Below, in pieces: positions 12,150 to 24,846 of a DNA stretch of 64,000 bases. Numbering within the stretch: the first letter of the stretch is position 1; each line of letters starts with the position of its first letter. The notes beneath the pieces are model-generated. The model ran no database searches. It had not been told where the DNA came from and saw only the letters and a program-made list of their open reading frames with translations. Origin of the DNA: Musa acuminata AAA Group (Eukaryota > Streptophyta > Magnoliopsida > Zingiberales > Musaceae); the NCBI RefSeq assembly GCF_036884655.1, contig NC_088356.1, positions 12,727,001 to 12,791,000 on the forward strand. The letters run 5' to 3'. A program made the translations under genes and the position numbers.

Positions 12150-13799
12150 ATCTCTCCCTTTTTGATGATAACAATCAATTGATGACGGAGTTAACCTTAA
12201 CTCCCCCTATCTATATGCCATACTTGAGAAAAGACATTCTTGAATTCAAGACCTTTGAATTCAAGAGACATGTTGAGAAGTTAAGTTCATTTAAACTTAT
12301 CAATACACACATCATGATTCCTATCATGATCTAACATTTTCAAAATAATGTCAAGGCATGACATCCATTTTCAAGTCTGATATTTCAAATATGACGGATG
12401 ACAAGCATAGCAATTCATCATTCTATAGCAAGATATCAATTTGTAAAATTACAAGTTAAGCTCCAGATATCTTATCATAATGAAGAAAAGTTAACATGCA
12501 AACATTTCAAGTGTAAAATTACATACATTTATTATCAATTTATAATATTTTGGTATTATTTCTCCCCCCTTGTCATCAAGAAAAAGGAGAACAATTCAAC
12601 AATGCAAATGTGATAAAAATTCATGTCACATTAAAAAAAAAAATCATACCAGTCAGATTTCAAGCATTCATGACATGGTATCATTCAAACATTAAGGAGA
12701 TAGCTTTCATTAACTTCTTCCCTTTTATTTATCATCAAAACTTTGCATGAAGAAGGAAAGAAATGAGGAAAATCCATTGAGAACCAACTTTGAATGACAT
12801 TAAAAATGATAAAAGAGTTTCATTAAATCATGCTTTAATTTTTACAAGGATCAAAATATTCATGTGAACTCAAATCCTTATTCTTGCAAGTGTTCATCTC
12901 ATAAAAAATCATAAAATTTTTTCCTTCATTAAGAAAGAATTCATGTGAGAGAATCATCATATGAAGGATAAAAGAAATTCCGAGAATTAATCTTCATAAT
13001 GAAAGGAGCATCACATCAAAATCATTTCTCAATAAAAATTCACAAGAGATAAATCCAAGAGATGCATTTGTCAATGATTTCCATGAATCAAACATCAAGA
13101 TATATATAAATACTTCATGCATTTATAAAATATTTTGTCATAGCTTTTCATCACTACTTGCATGAGGCAATATCATTAGTGCTTTGTAGTACTCAAGGAT
13201 TAAAAATCTGATGTATGATTAAAACTTCTCAATATTCAATAGAAATCATAATCATCAAAGTAAACTTTATGCTATTGCATCATTATATAATAACATGCTC
13301 ATAATCATAGAAACTTTTAGCATCAAAGCACAAAATTTCCAACTTCAAAGTAAACATGTTATTGAGGCACACAATCTTATCATCATATAAAATTTACATC
13401 ATAAAATTATCAACACAAAATTTAAATGAGTGATCAAAGAATCAAGAAGGTCTGAAACCAAAATTTAACAGATTCATGCATTCGGACACATTAACATTCC
13501 TAACTCCGTAAATGCTCATCAAACAATACATCAAGTCGTAGATACGAATATATCAAGGACTTTATCCATTCAAAAGATATATCAAGTCTAATTCTTAGAG
13601 TGATATATTCATTAAAGTAAGCTTAGAATTTAACCATCAAGGTAGTTAGCGTAGAATTTTACTATCAAGTAAGTAGCATAAAAGCACTACGATCATCAAA
13701 GTGAGTAGCATTTTAAGTTTACAATATTAAGGTAAACAACATAGTATTACAACATAACAAGGAGAAATTGTGTCCACTTTTCCTAAATACATACACAGC

Positions 13800-14927
13800 T
13801 TATTCAGGTGGTGGAAAGTTAAAATGTCTAAACAAGGTATCAAACTGTCGGTGAATCTGCTGCAGCTCAATTAAGATTTGATCTTGGCATTGTTCAAGTC
13901 GATCTTGTCGTTGTTCAAAATGATTCATCCGAATTCCTATGTCTTCGATAAATGAAGGAGGTACTTGCTCTACTGGAGGTGATTCCTCAAATGAACCAGT
14001 TGGAGGAGATTGATTACCCCTAAATATTGGTGTTTCCAGTTTTGGTTCAGGTTGAAGGGGATCGGTCCTTCTAGGTAGTCTAATCCACATACCATTTCTG
14101 AATGTACTTCTCATCCGTCGAAGTAGATTTTTATTTATGATACTAAATCTATCTAGTTTTATAACTTCTTCATCGGGTGGAATGGCAATATCGTAGGCAT
14201 GGAGTATTCTTGTGATTAAGCCACCATATAGAAGCATCATGTCCTTTTTTGATATTTCAATCATGTTTTGTTGGATTAGGTAACCAAAACAATTGTTATA
14301 TCCCTTCATGATCCAATACATGATACCTAGTTCCATTTGGCTTACTTCATCATGATGATATTGCTTTGGGAGAATGATACTAATCAAGATATGATGAAGT
14401 ATTTTGGTGCTTAAAGGTAGTAAGTATTCACAGCTTTTTGGAAGTATCATTAAGTTAGGATTGCCAAAAATTGTTCCTAAGTCATCAACGTAAGTGGTCC
14501 TATCTGTTTCATCATCCCATTGTCCTCTAAAATAACAACCTCTTTCTTTTACCGGGATTCCTATGATGTCGCAAATTGATCTATCCATAATAGATATATG
14601 ACGTCCTAATAGATAGGTAGATGCCCTTTCTTCTTCATCTACATGTAGATTGTTGTAAAATAACCTAATAAGTATATGGTAGATAAGTTCACTTATTTGA
14701 AGAATTGGGAGAATATCCAGATTTACAAACAATTGAATAGGTTCCAAATCACTTAGTTCATCTAGATCAACATCTTTTCCCTTATGAACATGTCTAGATT
14801 CTATGAATGAAAATTTTAGGGCATGTTGATTAGAATCGAAAAGTAGGGGGGAGTCATAATTTTCTTCTAATCTCCTTTTCCCTTTGTCCCTAGAGGATCT
14901 TATATAACCCATAAAGACTAAATACAT
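13800..14927 (-). CDS. Retrotransposon envelope-like / putative plant transposon ORF
   Basis: An uninterrupted 375-codon frame. The centre (about residues 80-250) resembles the domain annotated in plants as envelope-like or putative plant transposon protein: a conserved GRHISIMDRSICDIIGIPV block, then ILHHILISIILPKQYHHDE and LLYGGLITRILHAYDI. The C-terminal third is Pro-rich and ends in a Gln-rich coiled coil (about residues 325-365). No signal peptide or clear membrane anchor is seen. SIRE-type elements carry such an ORF between pol and the 3' LTR, which is its place here. It stays open while the neighbouring gag is full of stops. A TATA-like box and the LTR motif cluster lie upstream. The function of these ORFs is unknown; the envelope label is historical. 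Confidence 0.65.
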   Translation of the reverse strand: MYLVFMGYIRSSRDKGKRRLEENYDSPLLFDSNQHALKFSFIESRHVHKGKDVDLDELSDLEPIQLFVNLDILPILQISELIYHILIRLFYNNLHVDEEERASTYLLGRHISIMDRSICDIIGIPVKERGCYFRGQWDDETDRTTYVDDLGTIFGNPNLMILPKSCEYLLPLSTKILHHILISIILPKQYHHDEVSQMELGIMYWIMKGYNNCFGYLIQQNMIEISKKDMMLLYGGLITRILHAYDIAIPPDEEVIKLDRFSIINKNLLRRMRSTFRNGMWIRLPRRTDPLQPEPKLETPIFRGNQSPPTGSFEESPPVEQVPPSFIEDIGIRMNHFEQRQDRLEQCQDQILIELQQIHRQFDTLFRHFNFPPPE

Positions 14928-15179
14928 AAATGAAGAGAGAACTACACATAAGAGGTAAGATCTATTAATAAATTGAAATAAGAGGTTTAAGAAATACCCT
15001 TGCAGTAATCTTCTTGAAAGGTTGAGATTGATCCTTGGATTTGAAGAAGGGAAGGGTTTCCTTGAGTTTCTAGAGGAGGATCAAAGAGAATAAGGAGTGG
15101 AGAGGTGTTTAGAGGTGTGAGGAGGGCTTGTAGGAGTGTAGGAGGGCTTGGGGTTGGTTCTACCGTTGTCCCTAAGTTG

Positions 15180-15300
15180 TGTTTATAAGGGGGGCAGGTT
15201 GTAGGCGGTGGCACCGCTAGCTGGGCGGTGCAACCGCCTGCCACTCGTGACCACTAGTGGTGCTACCACCAGTTGGGCGGTGCCACCACCTTCATGCAGT
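15180..15300 (-). promoter_or_regulatory. Internal promoter-like module before the envelope-like ORF
   Basis: Read on the minus strand, a cluster of GGCGGT/ACCGCC-type inverted repeats (15300-15195) is followed by CTTATAAAC (15189-15181) and then a CT-rich leader toward the ORF at 14927. The same order occurs in the LTRs of this family, where the motif cluster also precedes the TATA box. Promoter activity is inferred from the shared layout. Confidence 0.45.
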
Positions 15301-15880
15301 GAGCACTGCTCAAAGCACACACACACTCACAAAATGTATACCACATCATGTAAAACTCGTAAAATGTATATCATAAGTTCATGATTCACATCAAAACATC
15401 ATACAAATTCATATACAAATATTGTTCACAAGCCGTAAGTTCATGATCTTGTAAGATAGAATTGGCTCCAAAAAAAAATTGAGGAAGGAATGTATTCGAT
15501 AAATCCGGAAGATGTGAGAAGGGGAATTCATGCATAAGAGTTCTCAAGTTTCAAATTTTGAGAGATCAAGATTAAGTGTTTCTCACACAGGATTGCATCA
15601 TGATCTTATGGTATATAAGTATTTTATAATTGATAGTTTTAATTCTAATGATCTTTTCTTTGCTATTTTGGCTAGAGAGCTTTATGAGTTATTTTGGATC
15701 TCTGGTCATAAACCTTAAGTATCCGAAAACAAGATACCATCTCTTGCTCCTAGCTTGTGATGGTATACGTTTCTACAAAAGAGGATAATTTTTAGATACC
15801 CATTTGACCTTGGGTGTCTCAAAAATTGATCTACATAGTTTATCATTTTGCATCGAGTCATTTGAGATTCTTTTAGGAAC

Positions 15881-17372
15881 CTAAATCAATTTATGTGGAC
15901 TATATTTCTTGAATGGACATTTGTACGCAACATGTCCAGGTTTGCAATAAAAGTTGCATTTGGTGTAAGGTGATACATGTAAGGTATGACCTTTAATAAA
16001 GGTGGTTGGATTTTGATGAGAGCTACTCACAAATCTGATTTCGCCTTTCCTATGAACGTAACCCTTGTTGGCAAGGATCATGTTCAAGGACTTGCTACCA
16101 ACCTCAAACTTCTCTAAGGTTTTCTTAAGTAGCACATTTTCCTTTTGAAGTATTTCTAGTTCATGGTATTTTGTGTAGGAAGCTAAGCTATTTTCATGCT
16201 CAATCTTTACTCTATCAAAGTTGCTAATAAGAGAAGCATGTTCCTTTTTTAAAAAATTATATTTTTTACTCAAAATTCTACATTCATCAAATAATTCATG
16301 AAAAACATTTAATAGTTCATCAAATGATAAATTTGCATCAATTGAACTTGTTACCTCATCTCCAATGATCATTAGTGCATAGTGAGCAACTTGCTCGGTG
16401 TTGGTTGGCTCCTCTTCTTTGGATGCACTTGAGTCGTCCCATATTACTTTGAGAGCCTTCTTTTTTTGTTGCCTCCTCTTTGCTTGGGGACATTTACTCT
16501 TGAAGTGTCTCGACTTCTTAAGCATATCACTTGTTCTTTCTTTAGTTCAAATTTATTTTTAGTATCATTTTTGAATTTATTTTTTTTTATAATTTTTTTG
16601 AATTTTCTTGTTAATAGTGCCAAGTCTTCATCAAAGTCCTCATCACTTGAGTTTTCTTTCAAATGGTCTTCTTGTGTTCTTAGTGCTATATCCTTCCTAT
16701 TCTTTGGAAGGGTGTCCTCGAGCTCTTCATGAGCTTTTCATATCATTTCATAGGTCATTAGTGACCCAATTAGTTCTTCAAGAGGAAAATTATTTAGATC
16801 TTTGGCCTCTTGAATAACCGTTACTTTAGGGTCCAACTCTTTGGAAGGGATCTTAAAACTTTATTAACGAGTTCAAAATCCGAGAAACCTTTACCAAGTC
16901 CTTTTAGACCATTGACGACATCCGTAAATTGGGTGTACATGTCTTCAATGGTCTCACTCGATTTCATTCGAAATAACTCATAAGAATGAACTAAAAAATT
17001 AATTTTTGACTCCTTCACTCTACTAGTGCCTTCATGAGTCACTTCGAGTGTGTGTCAAACATCAAAAGTCGTTTCACAAATCGATACTCGATTAAACTCG
17101 TTTTTATCTAATGCACAAAATAAGACATTCATACCCTTGGTATTAAAAGTGAAAGTCTTCTTCTCCAACTCATTCCAATCGTTCATTGGAAGAGAAGACA
17201 TTTGAAAACCGTTTTTAACAATGTTCCAAAGCTCAAAATCCATTGAAATTAGGAAGAACCTCATTCTAGTCTTCCAATATGTGTAATATGTACCATTGAA
17301 CATGGGCGAACATGTAATTGAATGGCCCTCTAGATTACCAGCAAATACCATCTCTCTTTGGTTTAAAACCAA
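15881..17372 (-). pseudogene. Copia SIRE-type gag remnant (element A)
   Basis: Broken gag. The N-terminal part (17372-17055) shows MFNGTYYTYWKTRMRFFL and KKTFTFNTKGMNVLFCALDK; the next piece (17042-16821) has YELFRMKSSETIEDMYTQFT and LVNKVLRSLPKSW. The C-terminal part (16525-15881) is coiled coil followed by a zinc-knuckle-like CNFYCKPGHVAYKC with unusual CX3CX3HX4C spacing, which is shared by the copy at 27.6-28.2 kb. Several frameshifts and stops separate the pieces. The family role is to package the retroelement RNA. Confidence 0.8.
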
Positions 17373-17401
17373 ATGAGAGTGAAACTTGCTTTGAAACCAA
17401 T

Positions 17402-18875
17402 TGTTAGGATTAAGAGCGAGGGGGGGGGGGTGAACTAGTGCAGTGGAAAACTTTCACTATTTAAAAAAAAAACTTATTTCGATTAAAACCGATTCTAACG
17501 AGAATGGTTTCAATTCAATCTGTTTCGGAAAGAATTTGAACTTGAAACCTTTCGTGAAAGTGCAAGAGAAGACTAAGGTGATTTGTAGTAATGTAAATTG
17601 CACAAATGAAAAGCGTCAGTTTCGTAAAGTATGTAGGAGAGGCAGTTTGATCTCGGATGATATTTACGTGAAAACGTATGTAGACGTAGTTAAAACACAG
17701 TAAGGAGGAGAGGCAGTTTGCTATAAAAGAAAGTTACTGAAAGTAAATGTAAACCGAGTTTTAGAGTGGTTCAGTCAACATGACCTACATCCACTTTCGG
17801 CTTCCTCCTCCGACGAGGTCACTAGCGTCCACTAGAGGCCTTCCTTCAATAGGCGAAGGCCAACCACCTTTTATAACTTTTCTCCTTTTGTCGGGTTTAG
17901 GAGACAACCCTTATAAGTCTCACTCCTCTTTCTTAGATGGTTACAAGGCTAAGAGATGAAAGAGGAAAACTTTAACTTTTACAACACTTTAAGGCTCAAG
18001 AACTCAAGATTATGCCAATAGGTTTCGTGCCCTTTCATGCAGGAAAGGGTGGGATCTTTATAAGCCTCAATAGCTTTAAAAATGGAGCCTAAAAGTGTCT
18101 AATCCCAGATTTTCGAGGTCCTAACGGTACCACCACCATTACTGGACAGTACTACTACTTGACATCTGACAATATGTGATACTACCGCTCAGTCTGGGTG
18201 GTACCACCGCCTCACAGAGCTCTAAGACCGAGCTCTAGCGGTAGCACCGTTGGCAGCAATAACTGTCGACGATACTACCACCTGACAGGGGCAGTACCAC
18301 CACCCAGAATTCCTAGGAGACCGAGTCTCCCAGGCGGTGCCACCGTCAGCCAGGAATTCAGGGGCTGAATGGGCTGCTCCATTCGGCCCAATTCAGTCAT
18401 GACAAGGGCCCAGTTGGCCCATAATTAAGTTAGTAGGATTACCTTCCAATCCTAACTTAATTTATACTCTAACTATAATAATTAAGACAAGTTTACTGCA
18501 CTTCTTGTTTCGGTGTATCAATTGCTCTCCCGGCGAGCTTCCGACGTATTTCCAGCGAACATCCGACGAACTCTCGGCAATGCTCCGACGGACTCTCGGC
18601 AAGCTCCTGGACTTTGCGACAATCTTCTTGGCGAGTTCCGATGAGTTTCTATGGCAAGCTCCTGGACTTCTCGGTTGGTTCCCGCAGAACTTCCGACGAA
18701 TGTCCGGACTTCCGACGAACTCTCGAACTCCCAACGTGATCTCGATCTTGACTTTGGCACAACACCTGCTTTATGTCTTACTACCATCGTAGTTAATCAT
18801 GTATACTTTTCTCAATATATATATTAGATCAAACAAATTACAATTGACTTCATCAAAAAAATCTAAGATTCAACA
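17402..18875 (-). repeat. Copia LTR shared between elements A and B
   Basis: It runs from TGTTAGGATTAAG to GATTCAACA (1474 bp), beginning TG and ending CA. Left of it lie the primer site and gag of element A; right of it lies the internal region of element B. It holds an 11-G run (17420-17430), a TATA box on the minus strand (TATAAAG near 18058), the GGCGGT/ACCGCC cluster (about 18125-18340) and a diverged CTCGGCAA / CCGACGAACTC repeat zone (18540-18730). Confidence 0.8.
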
Positions 18876-21416
18876 AATTTACACCATTTTAGAATATGCA
18901 AACTAGCAAGTTTGCTTTTCTTTGTGATATGCAAGCTAGTGTGATTTTCTTCTTCTTGAATTATGCAAGTGAGCAAATTTTGGTTCTCTTTTGAGATATG
19001 CACACTAGCAATTCTTTCTCCCCCTTAGTCATTGGCAAAAAGAATGGAAGAATACAATATTGAAGTTCATTTCCCTTTACATCAATTTTCAGATCATGAT
19101 AAAGATAAATAATAAGGATAAATTTACATCAATATTTCAATCACTAAAAATAAAAAATCAAGTCATGAATACCAAAAGACCATATATCATTTTTGAGAAA
19201 TTTTTTTTTTTGTAAATAGAAGGAATGATAGGAAACGATCTTGATTTAAAAAGAAAACTCAAGTCATAAAAATCAAGATCATGATCCGAAAAATGTATAA
19301 GAAGAATTTATACATTTAGAAGATTTAACATTCAAGTTAGTACTTTTGTTTGCTTAAATTTAATATTCAAGCTTGTAATTTTCTTACTCCCCTTTGGTCA
19401 TTGTAAGAAAGAGGAAGAGGGGAATAAGTCTCATCTTTAGTGAATAGCAAAAAGAATTGTAGGAGAACAAAATACAAAAAATTTTGATTCATAATAAATC
19501 TAAATTAATAAATATCAAGTGAAAGAATCAAGATTCGTTTAGATGAATCTCTTCTTTAGTGAAAAGGAATATAGAAGAATAAAAGGTCTTGTTCATATAT
19601 AAAAAATTTTAAGTTGTCGAGATCATGATTCATATAAAAAATATATCACAAGTTATAATTCTTAGAATTCATAAGAAAAATCATGATTCATAAAAAAATC
19701 CTCTTAAATAATACGAGAACACGTAATAGAAAATCTTGGTTTATAAAATATTTCAAGTTATAATTCCGAGGAATCACAATCACGATATAGGTAAAAACTC
19801 ATTCAAATTTAAATAATCAAAATCATCAAAAATACTTTTAAGAGATTCAAAATGACATAAATAGATTTATTAATCTCTTAGGATTTCTTGTTGAAAAATT
19901 TAATAATTTTTTAGGGATAGAGTCATTTTTAAGAAAAATAATGCATTCCGTGATTGATTTCATATATATGCATGCCATTGTTTTCTAAGCCAAAACCATG
20001 CATTATCGTTTAAACTTGAAAAGCAAGATTTATCATAAAAATTATCAAGATCAAAAGTGTAATACATAATTCTAAAACATAAGATTTCAAATCATCATTA
20101 CTTCAAATCATCATGCATAATATAAAATCATTAAGCATGATACGAAACCTTTTTAACATTTTCATTACCTCATTACATCAAGCATGATTCATTAAACATA
20201 ACATAAGATATTTTCAATCAAAATCATTTTGTTTGTTGTAGTAATGCATTTTTCTTTTTAAAGGAATCTAACTTTTCAGGCTTTGTGCTACGAGTTAACA
20301 TGTAATTGTAATGTTCAAATTTTTAATTTTTTTAAATCACTAGAAAAAGAAGCATGATTTTTTATATTTTTTATTTCTTACTAACTAATTTAAAAATAAC
20401 TCATAAAAAGCATCAAGTTATTTCATAGTAATGTAAAGAGGTTTTGGGTGAGTCATTTACCTTATCATCGAGAGCCACCAAGACATAGTTCACCACTTTG
20501 TCTTTGTTGGTTTGCTTTTCGTCTTCAGATGTACTTGATTTGTCCAAAGTCACATTGAGTGTCTTCTTCTTCTTTGATAACCTCTTCTTTTTTAAGTTTT
20601 GATTCTTGTTTTATAAACTTTTTAAACTTTATAGTTAAGAGATCAAGTTCATCATTACTTGAGCTTTCGCTTGAGTGATCTTTTTTTTATTCTAAGTACA
20701 AAATCCTTCCTGTTCTTTGGAAAGTTATTCTCAAGTTCATCATATGCCACATAAGTCATTTCATAGGTCACCAAAGACCCGATAAGTTCTTCAAGTGAAA
20801 ACTTGTTTAAATCTTTTGCCTCTTATATTGTAGTTAGTTTTGAATCCCAATTTTTAGAAAGAGATTATAAAACTTTATTAACAAGTTCAAGATTCGAAAA
20901 ATATTTGCCAAGAGCTTTTAAACTATTGATAACATTCGTAAAACAAGTGTACATATCAACAATAGTTTCGTTTGGCTTCATACGAAATAATTCAAAATCA
21001 TGTATCAAAAGATTAACTTTTAAATCTTTAACTCTACTAGTGCATTCGTATATGATTTTAAGAGTGCGCCAAATGTCATGCACAGTTTCGCAAATAGAAA
21101 CACAATTAAATTTATTTTTATCTAAGGAGTAAAATAAAGCATTCATAGCTTTTGCATTTAAAGAAAAAGTTTTCTTCTCGAAAGTATTCCATTCATTTAT
21201 TATATTAAAAGACTTTTGAAAACTATTTTCAATGATATTCAATAAATCGAGGTTCAATGAAAGTAAGAAAACTCTCATCCAAGTTTTTCAACAAGTGTAG
21301 TTCGTCCCATTGAACACAGGGGGACGAATGATAGAGTGACTCTCTTAAAAGCCGAAAAGAGTCATTTCTCTTAGGTGTTAAACCAAACAAGAAAAAAACA
21401 TAGCTTTGATACTAAC
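18876..21416 (-). mobile_element. Internal remnant of Copia element B
   Basis: AT-rich, mostly noncoding sequence with a broken gag at the right end and a decayed primer site (GTTAGTATCAAAGC on the minus strand) beside the LTR at 21417. No pol domain was seen, and the left end lacks the polypurine tract found in sister copies, so that end is deleted. The 18880-20440 stretch holds short decayed poly-pyrimidine and poly-A tracts and no gene. Confidence 0.7.
20440..21300 (-). pseudogene. Copia SIRE-type gag remnant (element B)
   Basis: The longest piece (21278-20865) is homologous to the element A gag: KKTFSLNAKAMNALFYSLDK, then FELFRMKPNETIVDMYTCFT and NLELVNKVL. Traces of the downstream part continue to about 20440 with stops. 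The expected N-terminal MFNG motif is lost near 21300. Confidence 0.75.
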
Positions 21417-23088
21417 TGTTAGGATCGAGTCGGCACTAAGGGGGGGGGGGGGGGGGGGGGTGAATTAGTACGTATGTAAAAATTATATCGAGTCGAAAAT
21501 CTTCGGACAATAAAACTGTTAGGAATGAGTCAGTAATGAATTAGTGCAGTAGTAAAAATTACGTCGGTTCGAAAATCTTCGTATGTTAAAACTGATTCCG
21601 ACGAAAACCATTTCGTAAAGATCTTAACTTGAAACATGTTCATAAATGTATTGGAAGTAGTAAGCAAGTAAAGTTTTCAGTAAAGATAAATTGCTCAAAT
21701 AGAAATGCAAACCGAGTTTTATAGTGGTTCAGTCATCATGACCTACATCCACTCCACTGATTCCTCTTCCGTCGAAGCCACTGACATCCACTATCGATCT
21801 TCCTTTCATAGGCGAAGATCAACCTCCTTCTTATACCCCTCTTCTCCTTTTCATAAGTTTAGGATACAACCATTACAAGCACTCACTCCTCTCTCAAACT
21901 ATTCTAACACTTAGACTAGAAGAGGAGGATTCTCACAAGAGATTACAATAGTGTTTTTTCCTTTTTAAATTCTCTGTGCTTTTATAAGTTAACCAAGGAT
22001 GAGAGGGGTATTTATAGGCTTCAAGTTGATTCAAATTTGGAGCCTAAAAAGATCTCATCCCAGGTTTCCTAGGTACTAGCGATACCACAGTCATTCCTGG
22101 GCAGTACTACCACCGCAGGATCTACCACTAGGCGGTACCACCGTTTGACAAGGGCGGTACCATCGTTGGCAGCATTCACTATCGACGGTACCACCATCTA
22201 GCTTGGGCGGTACCACACCCAGAATTCCTAGGGTGTTGCTCCCCAAGCGGAGCCACCACCGACCAAGCTTTCAGCACCCTGGTTGGGCCTTGAATCCGGC
22301 CCAAACCAGCCCAAGTTTGAGCCCAATTGGCCCCTAACAGAGTTAATGAGATTACCTCCCAATCCTAACTCTAATTATGTGCTAACTATGATTCCTAAGA
22401 CATATTTTAAGCAAGATAAGTCCGATTTCTTTCGGCGAGCTTCCGACGATCTTCCGGTGAACTTCCGACGATCTCTCGGCAATGTTTCGGTGGACTCCTG
22501 GCAAGCTCCTAGACTTCATGATGATCTTCTTGGTGAATTCCGATGAGCTTCTTTGGCAAGCTCCTGGACTTCTCAGTTGGTTATGGCAGAACTTCCGACG
22601 AACTCTCGAACTCCCAACGAAATCGCGTTCTTGATTCCAGAACTTCATTTTGCTTTATGCCTTGCTATCGTAGTTAACCCTGCACATATAAAAACACACT
22701 TCGATCTAGACAATTATTACTAAGTATGAATTATGTCGTCCGGCATGTCATTAGTCCATCAACACTTCATCTGATTCTTTGGTGCATCGTCCTCTCTTGC
22801 GACCTATTGCCCAATCGGCCAGTTGACCTTCGCAACTCTGATATCCTTGGCACAACATATGCTCTTCTTGGCCCAATATCCGAATCCATGGCCCGAAGCC
22901 TTCTGTCGATACGTCGACCGATCCTCCGGCCCGACGTCCAATCTTCTAAATTATTTTCCTCTGGCCCAACATGATTCTTCATGCTTTAATTGTCTCTCCC
23001 TAATCGAAGCATCCTACGTCACTCAAAGCGCAGATCAAATCATAAACACTTATCAGTTGGTTTCATCATCAAAATTCGAGATTCAACA
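21417..23088 (-). repeat. Copia LTR of element B
   Basis: It runs from TGTTAGGATCGAG to GATTCAACA. A 21-G run lies at 21440-21460, and a second partial LTR start (TGTTAGGAATGAGTC, about 21518) shows an internal duplication of roughly 100 bp. The minus-strand TATA box is at about 22007-22014 and the inverted-repeat motif cluster at about 22080-22260, in the same order as in the other copies. Confidence 0.8.
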
Positions 23089-23093
23089 AAAAC

Positions 23094-24192
23094 TGTATTA
23101 AGGAGTGTTTAACTTTGAAAATGTTCATAAGAGTGTTCATCTAAAGTAATAAATAAAGCAGTTTACAATAAAGGTAAAAAGCAAAATATAAATACAAACC
23201 GATTTATAGTGGTTCGGTCATTGTAACCTACATCTACTCTCGATTCCTCTTTACTCGAGGCCACCGGTTTCCACTACCGATCTTCCTTCAATGGGCGAAG
23301 ATCAACTATCTTTTTACAACTTTTTTTCCTCTTTTTGATAGGCTTAGGAGAGAACCTTTACAACCTCTCTTTCTTAGACCTCACTTCTCCTTTTAGAAGA
23401 ATACTAGGAAGAAAGGACTCTAAATCCTAAGAAAGATTACACAATTTTACTCAAGTATACTTTCCCCTTTCAACTCAATTTCTTGCTATTACATGTAGGA
23501 ATAACTTGGGTATTTATAAACCCCAAATAACTTCAAAAATAGAGCCAAAAAAGGTCTCATCCTGGGTTTCCCGGGTCCTAGCGGTACCACCGCCTAATCT
23601 GGCGATTCTACTTCCTAACATGAAGTTTGTGTCTTGGAGACTAAGCCTCTAACGGTGCCACCAGCTGACCCAACTTTTGGGTCACTGAATTGGCCTTTCT
23701 CTTGGCCCAAAATGATCCCAATTCGGGCCTAGTTTGCCCCTAATCGAGTTAACATGGTTACACCCGAAACCAACTCAATTCGCCCTCTAAACTACTTTGA
23801 TCTAGAAAAGATATTACAAGCAAGAATATTAAGTTGTCTGGCATGTCATTGGTTCATTCGGCGCTTCGTCCGAACCTTTCATGCATCGTCCGAACTTATG
23901 GTGTATTGCCCAATTGGCATATTGACCTCTGCAATACCCGATCTCCTTGGCACAATGTTCGATCCTTTGACTTGATGCTCGAACTCGCGGCACAAAGCCT
24001 TTTGCCGACACATCGACCGTTCCTCCGGTCTGACTTCCAATCTTCTGACATGTTCAATTCTGGCCCGACTTCTTATCTTCTTGCTTTAATCAATTTGCCT
24101 CTCCTGATCGAAGCTAGTCTTGCGTCACTCAAAATGTAGATTAGATCATAACATTATCAATTAATTTCATCATCAAAATATGAGATTTAACA
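23094..24192 (-). repeat. Truncated Copia LTR
   Basis: Homologous to the neighbouring LTRs from the TTTATAGTGGTTCGGTCAT block to GATTTAACA, but its G-run end is missing. TATA (TATTTATA, about 23510) and GGTACCACCGCC motifs (about 23578-23670) are in the usual order. It directly abuts the LTR of element B. Confidence 0.7.
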
Positions 24193-24206
24193 AAAACTTC
24201 TTAACA

Positions 24207-24846
24207 AAATAGTGTGGTAGAAAGGATGGACAGAACCATTAAAGAAAGGATTAGGTGTATGTTTTCCCATGCCAAGTTACCTAAGTCATTTTGGGGGAAG
24301 GCTATGAGAACTATAGTTGACTTGATAAACCTTTCTCCATCGGTTAATCTGAAAGGTGATATTCCAGAGAGAGTGTGTAAAAGGAAAGATGTATTGTATG
24401 ATCACTTGAAAGTCTTTGGGTGCAAGACATTTGTTCATATTCCTAAAGATGAGAGGTCTAAGCTTGATAATAAGGTAAAAGCATGCATTTTCTTAGGGTA
24501 TGGTCATGAAGAATTTGTGTATAGATTTTGGGATCCAGTGAACAAGAAGATTATTAAAAGTATAGATGTTGTGTTTCTTGAATACCAATTGTGTGATGAT
24601 GGTGACAATGCTGAGAAGTCAAAAATCTCTATTTATATCCCTTGGAGTTTGAGCCTAGTTCCTCCACCTATAGTTCATGATAATCATGGGGAAGATGAAC
24701 AAGAAGATTGTGGTGAGAATATCAGTGATGATACTCCTACAATTGATGATGTTAAGCCAATTAAACAATTTAAGTAAGTACCTTCATCATCGGTTGAGAT
24801 TCTATTAAAAAGATCCATAAGAGAGTGATATCCATCTATAAGATAA
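24207..24846 (+). pseudogene. Copia integrase fragment (Tork-like)
   Basis: A plus-strand frame of about 187 codons carries the C-terminal half of a Copia integrase core and its downstream domain: VERMDRTIKERIRCMFSHAK (which includes the catalytic Glu of the DDE triad), then HLKVFGCKTFVHIPKDERSK and KACIFLGYGHEEFVYRFWDP. Later residues enter the linker toward reverse transcriptase and hit stops after about 24775. Both ends are cut by LTR pieces of the other Copia family, so this is a stranded fragment. Confidence 0.8.

Larger units (their letters stand above)
12150..17401 (-). mobile_element. Internal region of Copia (SIRE/Maximus-type) element A, pol deleted
   Basis: The region lies between a 3' LTR remnant (ends 12149) and a 5' LTR (17402-18875), in minus-strand order: primer site TTGGTTTCAAAGC beside 17401 (two mismatches to an initiator-Met tRNA site), gag remnant (17372-15881), envelope-like ORF (14927-13800), then about 1.6 kb of AT-rich DNA down to the polypurine tract. 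No protease, integrase, reverse transcriptase or RNase H was found, so the element cannot replicate alone. The 12160-13790 stretch has no convincing coding content. Confidence 0.75.
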
